A stretch of 64,000 nt of DNA from Parelaphostrongylus tenuis (lineage: Eukaryota > Nematoda > Chromadorea > Rhabditida > Metastrongylidae), in contig JAHQIW010000362.1 of the NCBI GenBank assembly GCA_019055375.1, positions 1-64,000 of the forward strand. Direction: 5' to 3'. Below the pieces are notes generated by a model that was not told the DNA's origin, ran no database searches, and saw only the letters and a list, made by a program, of their open reading frames with translations. The first letter of the stretch is position 1, and every line of letters begins with the position of its first letter. A program made the position numbers and the translations under genes. Of the stretch, positions 33,201 to 45,279 are shown piece by piece.

Positions 33201-35040
33201 AAAATTTTAACTCCTACATGAAGTATAAGTGCTTTTTAACATAGAACCTAGCATAATATCAAAAATAATCCTAATTTTGTAAAGTTTCATGTATAATCTT
33301 TTTCAAATAGTTAGATCTGTTGAGCAGTGATTACTATCTTATTGAACAGTTTAGCAGGATGATTTGATGCCTCGCTATTCCTATGAATAAGACGGTGTTG
33401 TTGGAAACGTGATAATGAGGTGTACAGCGGAGGACTCATTTTCACACCTATCTCGTATCCTTGACAAAAGGAGTCTTCCCTGATTTCGCTTAGTGAGCAT
33501 CTTACTTCTCCTGAAGGACGAAAACGCCAAGTTGATAGATCAATAAGCATCAAAAAGTTATTGTCAGACAAAATATGCATTCAGTCAGTTCTACAATGTT
33601 GCAAAATCTAGGCTTGGTGGTTTTTCTGACAGAGTAATGAAGGTGTATGGTTGACTGGGTTGAAGCAAACCTTTTTTCGGGCTGTGAAGAAAGCGATACC
33701 GCCAGAAATGCCGGTTATTCGAATAAATTATTTTTTAAAAACCTCGTGTTCAGCTCAAAAAGTGAAAACGCTGCGTTTGAGGTCAAATGCGTGACGCAAA
33801 TGTGTCAGTGCATTTTTTGAAGGCGAAATGCTTCACTAACTTTCTGTGTCGCTACTGAAAACGGACGTGATCTCTTATCCTTAGTTCTGCTGTGGTAATT
33901 GGGACAAGCGAAATATGACTAGTAATTTATTGTTTTCTTGTCGAGCAGGCACGAGATTGTCAACAGCCATAATTATTCAATATAATATTGGTTGACGAAC
34001 TTGAACAGCTTTTTTCTAAAAACATTCACCTTTCCCAGGTTTACTTGTCTAAAACTCAGAAAAATCAGCCTCCCAGAGTCAAAGCACTTATCGTTTCGGT
34101 TCAATGATGGAACGCGACGGTTGCTTACAGTCATTGGTGGCTTTTCCTGAATCCAAGATCGAAGCTTAGGTCATAATCGACAACAGATAATTTACACTAA
34201 GAAAAATGGCAAAAGAATAACGTGAATAAGTGGATTGTTAGTGCATTGGTTAGAAACTATTTGAGGCAAATGATGATTATGAACTTATGCATAGGTTATT
34301 TATTCAAATATCTGACTTTCAAAGATGGCAATGTCATTCACTGCTCACCTGATGAGAGTCATCACTTTTTCAAGCAATTTCTGATGTAATTCTTGAAACC
34401 GTTTTTCTATTAACCTTGGCATAAATCAATAGATTGATGCCTTCCTCTTAAGTAAGCGCAGAGTTGTTGACAAAAAGCTTCATTTCACGCTACTCGACGG
34501 ATTGACGGTTTCGCTTTGTTCCACCTGGAATGGTCTTCAAGGTGCATTCTACCCAGTCAAAATCGTTCATAACCACGACATGAAAACTTGACACGCAATT
34601 TTTTGTTCGTTTCGTAGACAGATTTTTGAATACATTGTGTTCTTAGTTATACGTCACCAAGTTTAGTTTAGAGACTAAACGTACACGGTCTTACGTGGGT
34701 GAGCAATGTGCCTAGTTCGAGTCTAAGGATCACCGCGAGTGCAGAGCCAGGCCATGTGTGGTTAGAATTCATTTCTTCTTAGATTCCTTAGATTTTTTGG
34801 AGTTGTTCAAAACGTCTTCAGAGCGCTAATGTTTCAAACTGCTGTGTAAGGACAAAGACTTTTATTTCAAAATCTTTTCCGTTATAATTTTACATTTCGA
34901 AGCTACATTGGAGTCATAATTTAGTAACAAAAAAAAGGAGTAGGAGCACCAATAGTACTTCTTTTTCGTCAAACATCCCTCAGACAGCAACATCAAATTG
35001 GCGAGATAAGCGTAAACTCTTTAACTACCATACATTTCTT
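30270..35040. other. Gene-poor stretch; hairpins at 30970-31060
   Basis: No supported gene. Two adjacent hairpins (GTGCGC...-type at about 30972-30995 and GAGCGCATAAGCGCTC at 31041-31056), each followed by T runs, look terminator-like but have no meaning in this context. A tRNA-like repeat (GTGCCTAGTTCGAGTC) is near 34700-34725. Confidence 0.4.
33311..33580 (-). other. Unrecognised open frame with possible splice sites
   Basis: An 89-codon frame on the minus strand. An internal TCCTTCAG|GAGAAG acceptor and a GATAG|GTGTGA donor would bound an exon of about 65 bases reading EVRCSLSEIREDSFCQGYEI. The protein is not recognised and no partner exons were found nearby, so this may be chance. Confidence 0.15.
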
Positions 35041-35044
35041 GTAA

Positions 35045-35215
35045 CAATTCTCAATACTGACAACCTATTAACTTCGGCATGCTCCAGTAATACCCTAGTC
35101 TCCTCTAAAGCGAAATACGAGGTATCACAATAATATTCATTCGAACAGCTGACGTTTCGGCAGTCTCACTTCTTCAAAGCCTAGGAGGGTCAGGTTTCAC
35201 TATTCAATCACTCAA
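35045..35215 (-). mobile_element. Penelope-like element terminal fragment (minus)
   Basis: Read on the minus strand it shares with 56120-56240: a TGAAGAAG...GCCGAAACGTCAGCTGT box, a CCTCGT(A/G)TTTCGCTT block, then GCATGCCGA(A/G)GTTAATAG. No coding part is attached. Confidence 0.6.
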
Positions 35216-35379
35216 ACACCTCGATTACTCTTTGAGAAAAAATCACCAGACCCGGATTCATTATAATTTTCGATCTAATAAACGTAGTTGATTATTTAAT
35301 TGAATGAATTTACTTGTCTGAACAGTAATTTTTTCACTGCTGAAATATCTTTGAAAATTGCTAGAACTTTCTACGCACT

Positions 35380-35382
35380 ATG

Positions 35383-35418
<36 letters not shown>
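35380..35418. repeat. (TA)n microsatellite
   Basis: Pure TA tract immediately 5' of the SINE at 35425. Confidence 0.85.
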
Positions 35419-35424
<6 letters not shown>

Positions 35425-35425
<1 letters not shown>

Positions 35426-35735
35426 GAGCGCATGTGGCGCAGTGGTTAGAGGTGCCCTGCGTCACACACGAGGTCAGTGGTTCGATCTCGAGCTCATGGC
35501 TCACCAAGCCATCCATCCCTCCGGGGTCGGTAAATTGGTACCAGACAGGTCTCAGACTTGTCTGGGAGGATAAGCAGCACTGACTCGCTTCAGCGGAGGC
35601 CTCCGCGAGTCATTGTAAAGGCCAGATATGCATTCAATCACCTCAAACGAAGTTAAAAATTGAAGTCGTATGCATGGCGCATCCCTCAGGGATTGATCAA
35701 CGTCGAGAGCTTTATCCTTTTGTCCTTTATATATA
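35425..35735 (+). repeat. tRNA-derived SINE, full copy (plus)
   Basis: The tRNA-like head has A box GTGGCGCAGTGGTTAGAGGT and B box GTGGTTCGATCTCG. A non-tRNA body follows (CCATCCATCCCTCCGG; CAGACAGGTCTCAGACTTG; GATAAGCAGCACTGACTCGC; GGCCAGATATGCATTCAATC) and a tail at CCCTCAGGGATTGATCAACG. This is the reference copy for 22636-22936 and 44247-44425. Retroposed by a LINE, presumably an RTE like the one at 37.7 kb (inference). Confidence 0.78.
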
Positions 35736-35974
35736 TGTATGTATATGCCTTTGAATTGAGCTATCCCGTAATTACTTTCACACTATTTTCTGTTCATTTT
35801 TTCCATCTCTAATCTGGTTAATATAGAAAGTCTAGAATATGGGTGATGTCCTAGTGGCTTTGACGACGGAGATACGAAGGGGAACGCGCGCAGAGGGTTT
35901 CTCAACTGGTAGCCAATTGATCAGCGTCAGTCACGCTCAATTATGTTTGTCAATGTAAATTGGAGACTAGTGAA

Positions 35975-36060
35975 AGGAGGATGGCCGAGATCATCACTGC
36001 GCTCGGGCCAGGCATCCTACGGATCGGACTGTGAGCCACTGGTTCAAGCGCTCCGATGAA
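35975..36060 (+). repeat. tRNA-Leu/Ser-like repeat
   Basis: GGATGGCCGAGATCATCACT (A-box form of type II tRNAs) and CTGGTTCAAGCGCTCC (B box) are about 50 bases apart. The acceptor arms do not pair convincingly, so it is likely a SINE head or tRNA pseudogene. Confidence 0.45.
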
Positions 36061-36179
36061 GGCGATGCGAACTGTTAAAGTTGACCTCACTCTCTCTCGT
36101 CAGTTACCTCTGATAAAGGTGCTCTGCTCCATGGAGCAGACACTAGGATACGATCACATCACCATTCAACAGCAAATGA

Positions 36180-36910
36180 AGTGAGCTACCGCAGATTGAT
36201 GTCTCGATGGACACCTCGTGCCTTGACTGACCACGACCGCGCTTCACGCATGACTATTTTAGGGATTCTGCTGCAATCACAGAGGTAGGACTTTCTGGGA
36301 TCAATCTTCACTGGAATCCTGAGTCTACTACGAGAACAGCACGCGCCACCTCTACTGACTGCTTCGCGGCAAAGACCCAGTATATCAGTGAAGACCAATA
36401 GGACCCCAATTTGGAGTTGCGAAGATTATGCTCTCGATTGTCAAAGATTGGCAGGACATGTTATTTTGCGAATTTCTCGACAACAAACAGACAATCAGTG
36501 CCGACGTCTTACGGGGATCAACTTCAAAAGCTGGCTGCGGTAGTGGAAGAGAAGCGTCCGCAGCGTCCACTGCGGCCCTCATTTAAAATACGCTAAAACT
36601 CAAATTTATAACTTGACTCGCCGTATTTGGAGAGATTGGGCTAGGCCACGGTACTATATCCAGCGTATAGCCCTGATTTTGCTCTATCAGATCATCATTC
36701 ATTTCGTGCCCAGATGCAGCATTCGCAGAAGAAAAATTTGAAAGACTTTTATGTCTCAAAAACTCCAAAGACTACAACTACTTCAAAAGTGACCTCAGCA
36801 AGTTTTTTGATCACAGGCCTCATTCCTTCTGGAGGATGATATCTAATTTTTGTCCAGCAAATGGCTGCATATCATAGATCATGATGGTGATTATGGTGTC
36901 AAAAATGCAT
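36180..36910 (+). pseudogene. Mariner transposase relic (central and C-terminal part)
   Basis: In order across shifting frames: a LTDHDRASRM block near 36220 (the position of WVPHELT and what follows), SIVKDWQDMLFCEFLDNKQT then ISADVL at 36434-36510, YGDQLQKLAAVVEEKRP near 36513-36560, YSPDFALSDHHSF at about 36667-36707 (the mariner YSPDLAPSDYHLF motif, with Leu for Pro and His for Tyr), and the C-terminal HIIDHDGDY near 36872. The catalytic middle block is broken. Frameshifts and stops throughout. An ATAC/ATGT microsatellite begins right after. Confidence 0.75.
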
Positions 36911-37025
36911 ATATAAGTATATACACATATATACATATGTATACACATGTGTATATGGACATATATGCGCTTATACACACGTGTACACATAGATTTGCAT
37001 ACATACATATGTGTACGTATATATA
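36905..37025. repeat. ATAC/ATGT alternating microsatellite
   Basis: Degenerate ATACAT/ATGTAT units able to form many small hairpins. Overlapping frames are low complexity. Confidence 0.75.
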
Positions 37026-37689
37026 CGGCAGATGGAGCTTCCGTGTATTCCGATGATAAGGTGCAAATTAGTCGTCCAAAAGTTTCTAATGAAGCGAATG
37101 GGAATATGCAATATAAGTGGAGAGCGGTTTTTGGTCTTGGCTACAACAATTAAGTCTCACAGCAATTTGAAGAGAAGGAAGTAAATCTCACCATAAAACA
37201 GCTTTGCTCCCACTGAATTAAAGTACGGCTTCCTACTAATGTATGGGCGATACTAAAAACTGCGGCAAGATAGAAACGACTCCATAAAGAATGTGTGCTG
37301 TTTTTCAAAGTCAAATAAACACATTCAGTGCCTAACGAAAATCTTGGCGAGTTTCTAGATATTTTTATTTGAATAGCTTGGTGATTAACACGCAACGGTA
37401 GGTTTGCATTTCATCTCAAACAAGACAAAAGTACCGATTTAAGCAATCGAGCGATGATCTCAGAAAATCAGGTTGTCGTATGTTTACTGATTACTTAAAT
37501 AAGTTAATTACCTGGATTAATGACTTCACCTGACCGGATAATGGCATATATCGTGCGGATCGCAGCACTTGCGTGGGTTCGTTTTCTCGCACTCATTCTT
37601 CAAAAACCTTTTCGAACATTTTGGATGCTGTGCCGGCTGCTGCATAAGAATTTCATTCTCTATATGAATGTCGCAGAGGCCTCCCTCTT

Positions 37690-40600
37690 TTATGAGATCC
37701 CGCCCGGTTAGTCGCGAGGGCACGCGGCGCGTCTCCAGGTAGTGGATAGGGGAAAAAACGCGAACCAAAAGCGATCGTGTGCTTCATAAAGACGCAGATA
37801 GATTTAGGGGACAAGTTCCCTGCCCGCAGTGCTGGTTTGACAAAACGTTACTTCTACGAGTCAAGTCGGTCAAAAGCTTGCAATCAAGCGGCTAAGAAGT
37901 ACATGGGAGGCGGTTAGGAGTCGCCTGCAACAAATAAGCTCCTCCCGCTCCTCCGAGAGAGACTGGCAAGTTACTCGTGAGTACCCAGCCCTCACGTTCA
38001 GAGCTTAGGAAGCCATACGTTGGGTATAAAATGCTTAAAACAGTAACAAATATAGGCCTCATTTCCCTGACCGCGAAAGAGCCCCTGGTACGGCAACGCC
38101 AGGTAGGACGAGTACGGAGACGTTGCTGAAATCTCAGAGCCAAACTGAGCTGCTAAGATCGAAAAGGACTAAAATGACGATGTGTACCTACAATGCAAGA
38201 ACCCTTGCTCACGAATTCGCTGTAGAAGATCTATTGATTCAAGCAAGAAGGCTAAGGTACAATGTCTTGGCCTAGCTGAGACGAAGACGCCATCCCTTTC
38301 ACGCTGTTTATGACACCGGAGAAGAACTGTTTCTTGAAACATGCGATACCAGAGGCGTCAATGGTGTCGGCGTCCTCGTTACGGTTGAGACGATGTGGTT
38401 GTATGCCGGCTTAGCTCATCTTCGTTGTTTACGCACCAACTTCAAGCTATGACGAAGACGAAGTCGAAGCGTTCTATATGGACCTCGAAAAATTCTTCAG
38501 AGAAGATCACACATTCTTCGAGGTCATTGTCGGAGATGTTAATGCAAAAATTGGACCTAGAAGAACGTCTGAAAAACGTCACATTGGATCTACGGACTAG
38601 AATGAAACGAACAGGGTGAGAAGCTATCTGAGTTTACCATGACGACCTAAACCATCCATGGTAACTCACAATTCCAAAAGCCTCACTCTCAGCGATGGAC
38701 GTGGCAGTCTCCCATTGGAGAGTACCATAACGAAATAGACCATATCTTAGTAAAGCGAAAGTTTTACCTGACCCGATGTGGCTGTTGTTCCTAGGTTCTA
38801 CACGTGATCAGACCATCGCCTCCTTCGCGCAAAGTTCCGTTTTTCGCGGAGAGGAGAGGGAGCAGCTGAATTCAAGCAATGAAGCCCCAGAACTACAATA
38901 AACTGGGATGTATTCGAATCAATAGTTGGCCTGAGGAAGATACCGTTGTTGATAACATCGATGATGAATACGATCGGCTCGTTGAATATCTTCACTTTAG
39001 CGCTATGGAAGCCGAAATTCTAAGGTCACGAAGAGACGCTTGTCTCCGCATACACTCGAGCTGATACGTCAACGTGGAATCGCACAAGCTACAGGCAACC
39101 GAAACCTAATGTCCGAACTCGTGAAACGCTGCAAAGAAGCGATGAAAGAAAATTCTAATGAGCGAGGAGCGGCAATTATGGCAGATGCTGCAGAAGCTGG
39201 GAAGAGCATTCGCAAGGCCCACGGAGTCTTCGCCAATTATAAGATCAAGATGTTTGCACTCCCATGCCCTGACAGGACACTTACAGCTTTAAGAAGGGCT
39301 ATGGAAAGAATCATATACCAATACTAGTCGCATCTCTTTATTATTCATGTCCTCTCACCGTAATATAAATTGTAAGAGGATGAATATGTCGTTTCACCGG
39401 TCCTCTCTTCAAATATCCTGCATGCTATATCGTTGGTGAAGAACAGAACAACACCCAGTTTAGACAGGATCAGACCAGAACACCTGAAAAACCTGCCCCC
39501 AGTTCTCATAACGCCCTGGCTCGGCTCTTCACTCGCTACCTGTCAGAATGCAAGGTCCCCATTCAGTGGAAATCCAGCAAGACCGCATTGTTGTACGAAA
39601 AGGGAGACCTTCACGACATAGGCAATTATCGCCCAATATGTTTGCTGTCCGTTGTCTATAAACTCTTTACTCGAGTCATCCTAAACAGGATCGACAGAAT
39701 ACTGGACGATGGACAGTCATGCGAACAAGCAGGATTCCGTAAAGGATTTAGTACCATAGACCACATCCACACGATTAAAAGACTCATTGAAGTGTCACGA
39801 GAGTACAATCAGCCACTTTGTCTCACTTTCATCGATCTAAAGAAAGCCTTTGATTCAGTGGAAACAGAAGCGGTTGTAAAGGCTCTGGATAACAAGGGCG
39901 TCCCTACTCGGTACATAGTGATCCTTCGTGAGCTTTATGAAGATTTCAAGACCAAAATATCTCCATTCTGCAACAATATCACTATCGAAGTAAGAAGAGA
40001 GTTTCGACAAGGCGATACAATTTTGTCAAAACTATTCGCTGATACCCGACAAAACGTCATGCGAACATTAGAATGGGACGATATGGGAGTGAAATTTGAC
40101 GATCGACAATCAAACCATCTTCGCTTTCCTGATAATAATGTCCTCATAACACCAGACATCAGCCAACCGGAACGAATGCTGACCGATTTCGATAACGCCT
40201 GTGGAAAGATTGGTCTCCAACTAAATCTAATGAAAACGATATTCATGAGGAACAGTTAGGTTTTGAATGCCTCATTCACGCTCAACGGAGCAACAATCTC
40301 CGAATGCTCCAGTTACGTCTATCTAAGTCGTGAAATCAACATGATGAATGACCTAGCTCTAGAGTTGAGCAGGAGAAAACGAGCAGCTTGGGGAACGTTA
40401 AAGAGCATCGAAGATGTAGTGAAGAGGACAAAGAACATCCGACTCCGTGCCCACTTTTTCGACTCGACAATTAGCCCTGCCCTAATGTATGCAGCGGAAA
40501 CCTGGTCGCTACGTAGGCAGGATGAAAGATCACTTGGCCTTAACGAACGCGCACTCGAAGATCGATGCTAGGAGTATTCCGTATCTCGCAAATGAGAGAA

Positions 40601-40962
40601 AGTATCTGAGTTCCGACCTACGGCAACGATCGAAAATCAGAAACGCCGTTCTACACGCTAGGATATCGAAAATAAGGTGGGCGGACACGTGATGCGCTTA
40701 AACGACAACCGATAGACTAGAGCCGTTACCAACTGGATTCCTCGGGACATCAAGCGCTGTACAAGAAGACCACCGACCCGTTGGTCCGATTTCTTCGCGA
40801 AACCTCTAGAAGAAAGATATGATGCTCAGCAAATTCCTAGAGCGAGGAGGACCCGCTGGGCTACTCTTGCACGCGATAGGGAAAAATGAATGTGCTGCAG
40901 GTACCCGCTCGAGTCACTCGACGGTCAACGGGACGACAGTTGATACAGGTGATACAGGTGAC
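37690..40962 (+). mobile_element. Nearly full-length RTE-clade LINE retrotransposon
   Basis: A non-LTR element with a GC-richer 5' leader (about 37690-38173), a decayed endonuclease-reverse transcriptase region, and a 3' end in GGTGATACA-type short repeats (40941-40962), as typical for RTE elements. The leader contains CCCTGACCGCGAAAGAGCCC, which resembles leaders of hookworm RTE copies (from memory). Coding remnants lie in one orientation over about 2.8 kb. Frameshifts and stops show it is not autonomous. No target-site duplication was established. Confidence 0.8.
38174..40940 (+). pseudogene. RTE endonuclease/reverse transcriptase pseudogene
   Basis: Would nick DNA and copy the element RNA. 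From ATG 38174: TMCTYNARTLAHEFAVEDLL (start of the apurinic-type endonuclease domain), a frameshift near 38260, then EELFLETCDTRGVNGVGVLV, VIVGDVNAKIG near 38525 (catalytic Asp/Asn block), and HNEIDHILVK near 38735. The linker region is open at 39040-39327. Reverse transcriptase is open at 39588-40256: GNYRPICLLSVVYK, LIDLKKAFDSVE-type motif A near 39833, RREFRQGDTI motif B, and RFPDNNVLIT at 40122-40151 where FADD is expected. The C-terminal region follows (AAETW near 40495, WIPRDIKRCTRRPPTRW near 40735). Loss of the second catalytic Asp plus frameshifts makes it dead. Confidence 0.85.
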
Positions 40963-41639
40963 ATGAATGTCGTAGAATGCTGATCAAGACAATTTTCTGC
41001 GATTTGCGATCTTGGTAATAACTGAGCTAAGGCGTTTCTCTGTAGATTCGCAGGAGAGCGCCGGAAGAAGAGTCTTGAATCTTGATAGCGTTCATCACTA
41101 TCCACTATGCTCTTGACCAGACTATTGATTTTCAAAAAAATATTTATTTCAGTACACTTTGAAATGGCGCTCCAATGGCATGTGGTTCTTTCGAGACGCC
41201 ACGCTCGAAATACAGCTGTCGTTAAAAGGTTAGTAGAAGTACAGAGTTCAAGATTAAAGATTAATAGTGCGCATATAATTATTAAGCCGATCTTGCACCG
41301 GGCTAACGGAACCCCTTATAGTCGCGTAATTTAACTACCATATCAGAGTTGAATGAGAAAAATACTCTCTGATTTTTATTTGCTTATCATTCACAATATA
41401 TTTGCGACAGAACTGCCAAGAATGATCTTTTTTCGGAAGAGTTTTTGTTATTTCAAAAGACTTGTGATTTTTCGTTACATTTCTTATTATTTCGCCATCG
41501 TTGCATCGCATAGCAACAAAGATTGAAAGTTATGCAGAAAAGGTGCGGCAATGAGTAAATTTGGTTTCTATTTCAAATTAGATTATAAATATTCCTTGCT
41601 GATCAAGCGATTGGAACCATGTGGTCGAAAATAAATCTA

Positions 41640-41770
41640 TTGTGCTAACGTTTTCGACGTCTTTGTTGTGTTCAAAGTGGATGATTCAAGGCGATGTCTG
41701 CAGTGGTTAGGCCTCGTTGTGCTCTCCGTCTTCGTTTCGTCCAAGTCAGATCTTTGCTGGAGCACCGTTC
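41640..41770. repeat. Retroelement-end fragment and tRNA-like repeat
   Basis: CTAACGTTTTCGACGTCTTT (41646-41665, minus-strand match to the 13110 block), then TGTCTGCAGTGGTTAGGCCT and CGTCCAAGTCAGATC, which resemble degenerate A and B boxes. Confidence 0.35.
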
Positions 41771-41904
41771 AAATAAGGAATATCACTCGGCGAGGCTCTT
41801 ATGTCGAATGAAATATGATTTTGAAATTACTAAAACGCTGAGTGCCCGCGAATAATGATGCCAACTGCTGCAAGTTGGATTGTTCGTTGAAAAACAAAAT
41901 ATTG

Positions 41905-41908
<4 letters not shown>

Positions 41909-41945
<37 letters not shown>
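41909..41945. repeat. (TA)n microsatellite
   Basis: Pure TA tract. Confidence 0.85.
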
Positions 41946-41948
<3 letters not shown>

Positions 41949-42229
41949 GCATTTCGGCCTAACATCTCCGATTCAACAGGTAGGAAGCTCGGCTAAGCAT
42001 CCACCGCCGAAATCCATTCCATGGAAACGACATCGTGAAAACCTGAAAACGCCCTTGCAAGGTTACGTCAGGAAACATGGAGTGTCATATGCACGACCAG
42101 CAATATTCCATTAAGAATATGTGCTGGGGCCCGCACAACTAGCGAAGACGGACTAGCTAAGTATCTAAGTGACAATCATCGTATCAACAATCGTCCACTA
42201 TATAGAAACGTCGTTAAGCGAAATTTCTC

Positions 42230-42440
42230 GTTTGCCTTGTGCCGACCGAAAAAGATTTGACTCGATCGACAACATACACGAAGATCACCAACGAGGACGA
42301 ATCATTGCGTGCAATTGACTCGTCATCGGCTCTGGAGAAGACGAAACACACAGCAACGTCATAGAAATAATTTTGTTCATTTTAACCAACCTCGTGCTGT
42401 TGGCTTAATCAACTCAATTAACAAAAAACATATGACGAGT
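42230..42440 (+). repeat. Dispersed repeat end, second copy of the 13.1 kb type
   Basis: Ends with GGCTTAATCAACTCAATTAA then CAAAAAACATATGA, as at 13168-13187. No coding signal. Confidence 0.4.
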
Positions 42441-42479
42441 TATCAATGGCGAACTTGAGAAAAACTAGTTTAGAACTAT

Positions 42480-44240
42480 GATTCCAAATTCGAATACATG
42501 ACAGGTAAGGAAATTAGGCGCAAAAAAGATTTACAAGGATAAAAGTTGCTGAAATATGTTATTATTGAATGTTATGTGTTAGACATGTCTGTTTCACACA
42601 AGTGTTCTCTGGTTTGTTCCCTCATTCCTACCATTAGTCAATCCCTGGACAAGATATGGATTCAGTCTCATTTGCAGCGCTTGATATAGTCAAATGAAAC
42701 ACGCATTTCTCAGAAAGTGATCAGAGCTAGAAAATTCACCTATTTTTTGGAAAATTATAAAATCGAAGAGGCATTGTTGTGAGAATTTTTGCAGTCAATA
42801 GGAATAAATAGAACTAACTTTTCTTCGAGACCTTGAGCGTTTCTAGTTGCTCATTTTCTTCATTATTCTTCATATTTTTTCTTCGTCCTATTTTCTTCTC
42901 CATTTATTTTTGTAGTTGATAAGGTGGTGGTGAGAGATAGTGTGCCGTTTACGCATAGTTGGTGATCCGACCACCTATCTACCTGACCACTCTTCCCTTT
43001 TTTCCGGAAAAAATAAAATTGTGCTAGGACTGTTTGAAAACCTCGCCGCGTTCTCTAAAAGCCATTGATGACTTGTAGTGAAGACCTGGAATAGTTTTGT
43101 TGGGGGTATTCAAAGCAAAATCCAATGATTGCAATACGCGTGAATCAGAACACATTTGCCGATGATGCTAAAGCAATTTTCTTGCCTGAAATCCATGTAA
43201 ATTCTTTATTTTGCCGCGCTTTAGCAGTGGTATGATATCATAAATACACATCTGAAAATGTTAAGTCGATTGCAAAACATTCAACACTGGGCTGGAGTTA
43301 AGCATATTTTTTGTCTGCAATAAAACCAGAACAATCCCAACACAAAAAAAATAAAGATGATATTCGTTGATGATATGCTCTGTATCTGATTGGGAAGATT
43401 TGTCAAGGGAACGGAAAAAAGAGATCTAACAAAAAAAGTACTACGATGTTAGGATTCCAATATATCATCAGAATCCATAACGCTGACATTGTTAAGGAGC
43501 TTAGTTACGTGAAGTAGTACTTGATTACTCCGAAGTATTATAGATTACTGCTAGCGTTGATGACGATGATAATGATGAGAGTGCATCAGATTATTACGTA
43601 ATACAACAAATGGAGTGGAACATCTTCAAAAAACACACAAAGATGCTTTTCAGCTAGAATGAGTACGCGTCACTTAGAACGTCAATGCGAGGAGTCATAA
43701 AAATAAAAGGATAAGTTGTTTGACTGAGGCGAGGAATACCACCTGACATCATCACGCACTTCAAGCATGAATGAAGAAAAAATCGATAACAAAAACCTGA
43801 CAGTAGTCAGTTTATACTATGTTAAAAACATTTTGTCTTTGTATATAAGTTGATATTAGGCTGGATGATTTTCATTTTTCCGGAAAATGGCAGTGGCAGG
43901 TCGAGAAGTCGTATAATTGAGATATTCAGCAGAAGGAACATCTACAATTTCGTCACTATTGTTTCTTTTCCATGGTGAAATTCTGTTTATAAAATACAGT
44001 ATGTCAGTGCAGCTTTGCCGTTATCACGCTTGGAATGGAGTGAATAAAACAAATTTTGTTGCCAAATCAGTTCAAATTAAAAAGCAAAAGTGGAGGATAT
44101 CACGGCGTCGTCAGAAACATGGCTGAATGATAAACAGACAAGGCTACGTAAGTCTTTTCGTCGTTTTCAAGACAGTGAACAAACTCCTGAACTGTTAACA
44201 GGATAAACGTAATCACTAATATTGTTTTAAATACAAAACG
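42480..44240. other. No supported gene
   Basis: AT-rich. The 69-codon frame at 43917-44126 does not begin with ATG at its 5' end and has no motif. Confidence 0.35.
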
Positions 44241-44246
44241 GATAAG

Positions 44247-44425
44247 GCGCTCGGCGTTAATCTATTACGGAAGGTGAGCGTCATGCATTGAATTCCATTT
44301 ATGGAATACTATAGGTGACTGAATGCACATCTGACCTACACAATGACTTACGGATTTGGAGATCTGTGGTAAGTCAGCTCTTTTATCTTTCAAACATATC
44401 TGACACCAGTTCTCCGGTGCTGGAA
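44247..44425 (-). repeat. tRNA-derived SINE, degenerate body copy
   Basis: Matches the tail and body of the 22.6/35.4 kb SINE on the minus strand (GGTGACTGAATGCACATCTG, ATCTGACACCAG). The tRNA-like head is lost. Confidence 0.5.
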
Positions 44426-44701
44426 GAACAGAGGGCTTAGAGAACTTTACTTAGGCGCCAAATCAAAGCAGGGGAGGCGCGTGTTTTATACCGCACTTCT
44501 AACTAGTGCAATATACACGCTTCAATATCACATTAATTTATTATGAATTTAGTACAATGGTAATCACATCGGAGTAAGAAGAGATTGTTAAACAACCGAT
44601 AAAATTCACGGCTGTGGATAGAGCAAGAGAGACTTCACTGGTGCGATTTTTAACAAACCTATCTTAACCACTTGACAACCACATGAGTTGATTTTAGCTC
44701 A

Positions 44702-44736
44702 TCTCTCTCTCTCTTTCTCTCTTTCTCGTCTATCTC
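44702..44736. repeat. (TC)n tract
   Basis: CTCTCTCTCTTTCTCTCTTT-type run. Confidence 0.8.
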
Positions 44737-45194
44737 GGAGTGAATATGTGCTGGCGTGCTTCCGTGCAAATCTGGTACTCGATGATTTTATTCCATTTTT
44801 CCTATTCTTGCTTCAGATATTTGGTGATTAATACAACACCTACGATTAGCAATTCCACAGCACACTACAAAAAAACGACAAGTTCTCATATCACTATGTA
44901 CAAACACTTATGAAAAAGGACTCACTAAACAAATCATGTCGCTATATTCATCGTGAAGCATTAGCGCTGCTTCTTCTACCGATAATCTTATCAAGATCTC
45001 ATCAATCATACTCCACCAAGTTCTTACGGTAGTTAAACCATCACTTACGAGTAATCCCAAATTTCACAACAAACTACCTCATTGACATTGTAGCTCGCTA
45101 CGCGATCACGTCGCGTGCCGCACAAGATTCCAGCCTCGTTGTTAAGGGTTTAGCTTTGAGCACATCTGTGGCACTTCATCTGCTACATGTGATT

Positions 45195-45275
45195 TCATGG
45201 GGCGTGGGTATTAGAGATTTTGGAGGTGCCTTGCGAACCACACTTTCGGTTCGATCCCACGTCATGCGCTCACTG
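45195..45275 (+). repeat. tRNA-like repeat
   Basis: GGGGCGTGGGTATTAGAGAT and, after about 35 bases, TTTCGGTTCGATCCCACG. The B box is intact and the A box is weak. Confidence 0.4.
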
Positions 45276-45279
45276 AGAC

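Noticed and set aside
36820..37153. Open frames over the ATAC/ATGT microsatellite
   Set aside because: Low-complexity translations of a simple repeat; only the HIIDHDGDY piece at the start is meaningful, as the mariner C-terminus.
39935..40246. 103-codon minus-strand frame
   Set aside because: Shadow of the RTE reverse transcriptase on the other strand.
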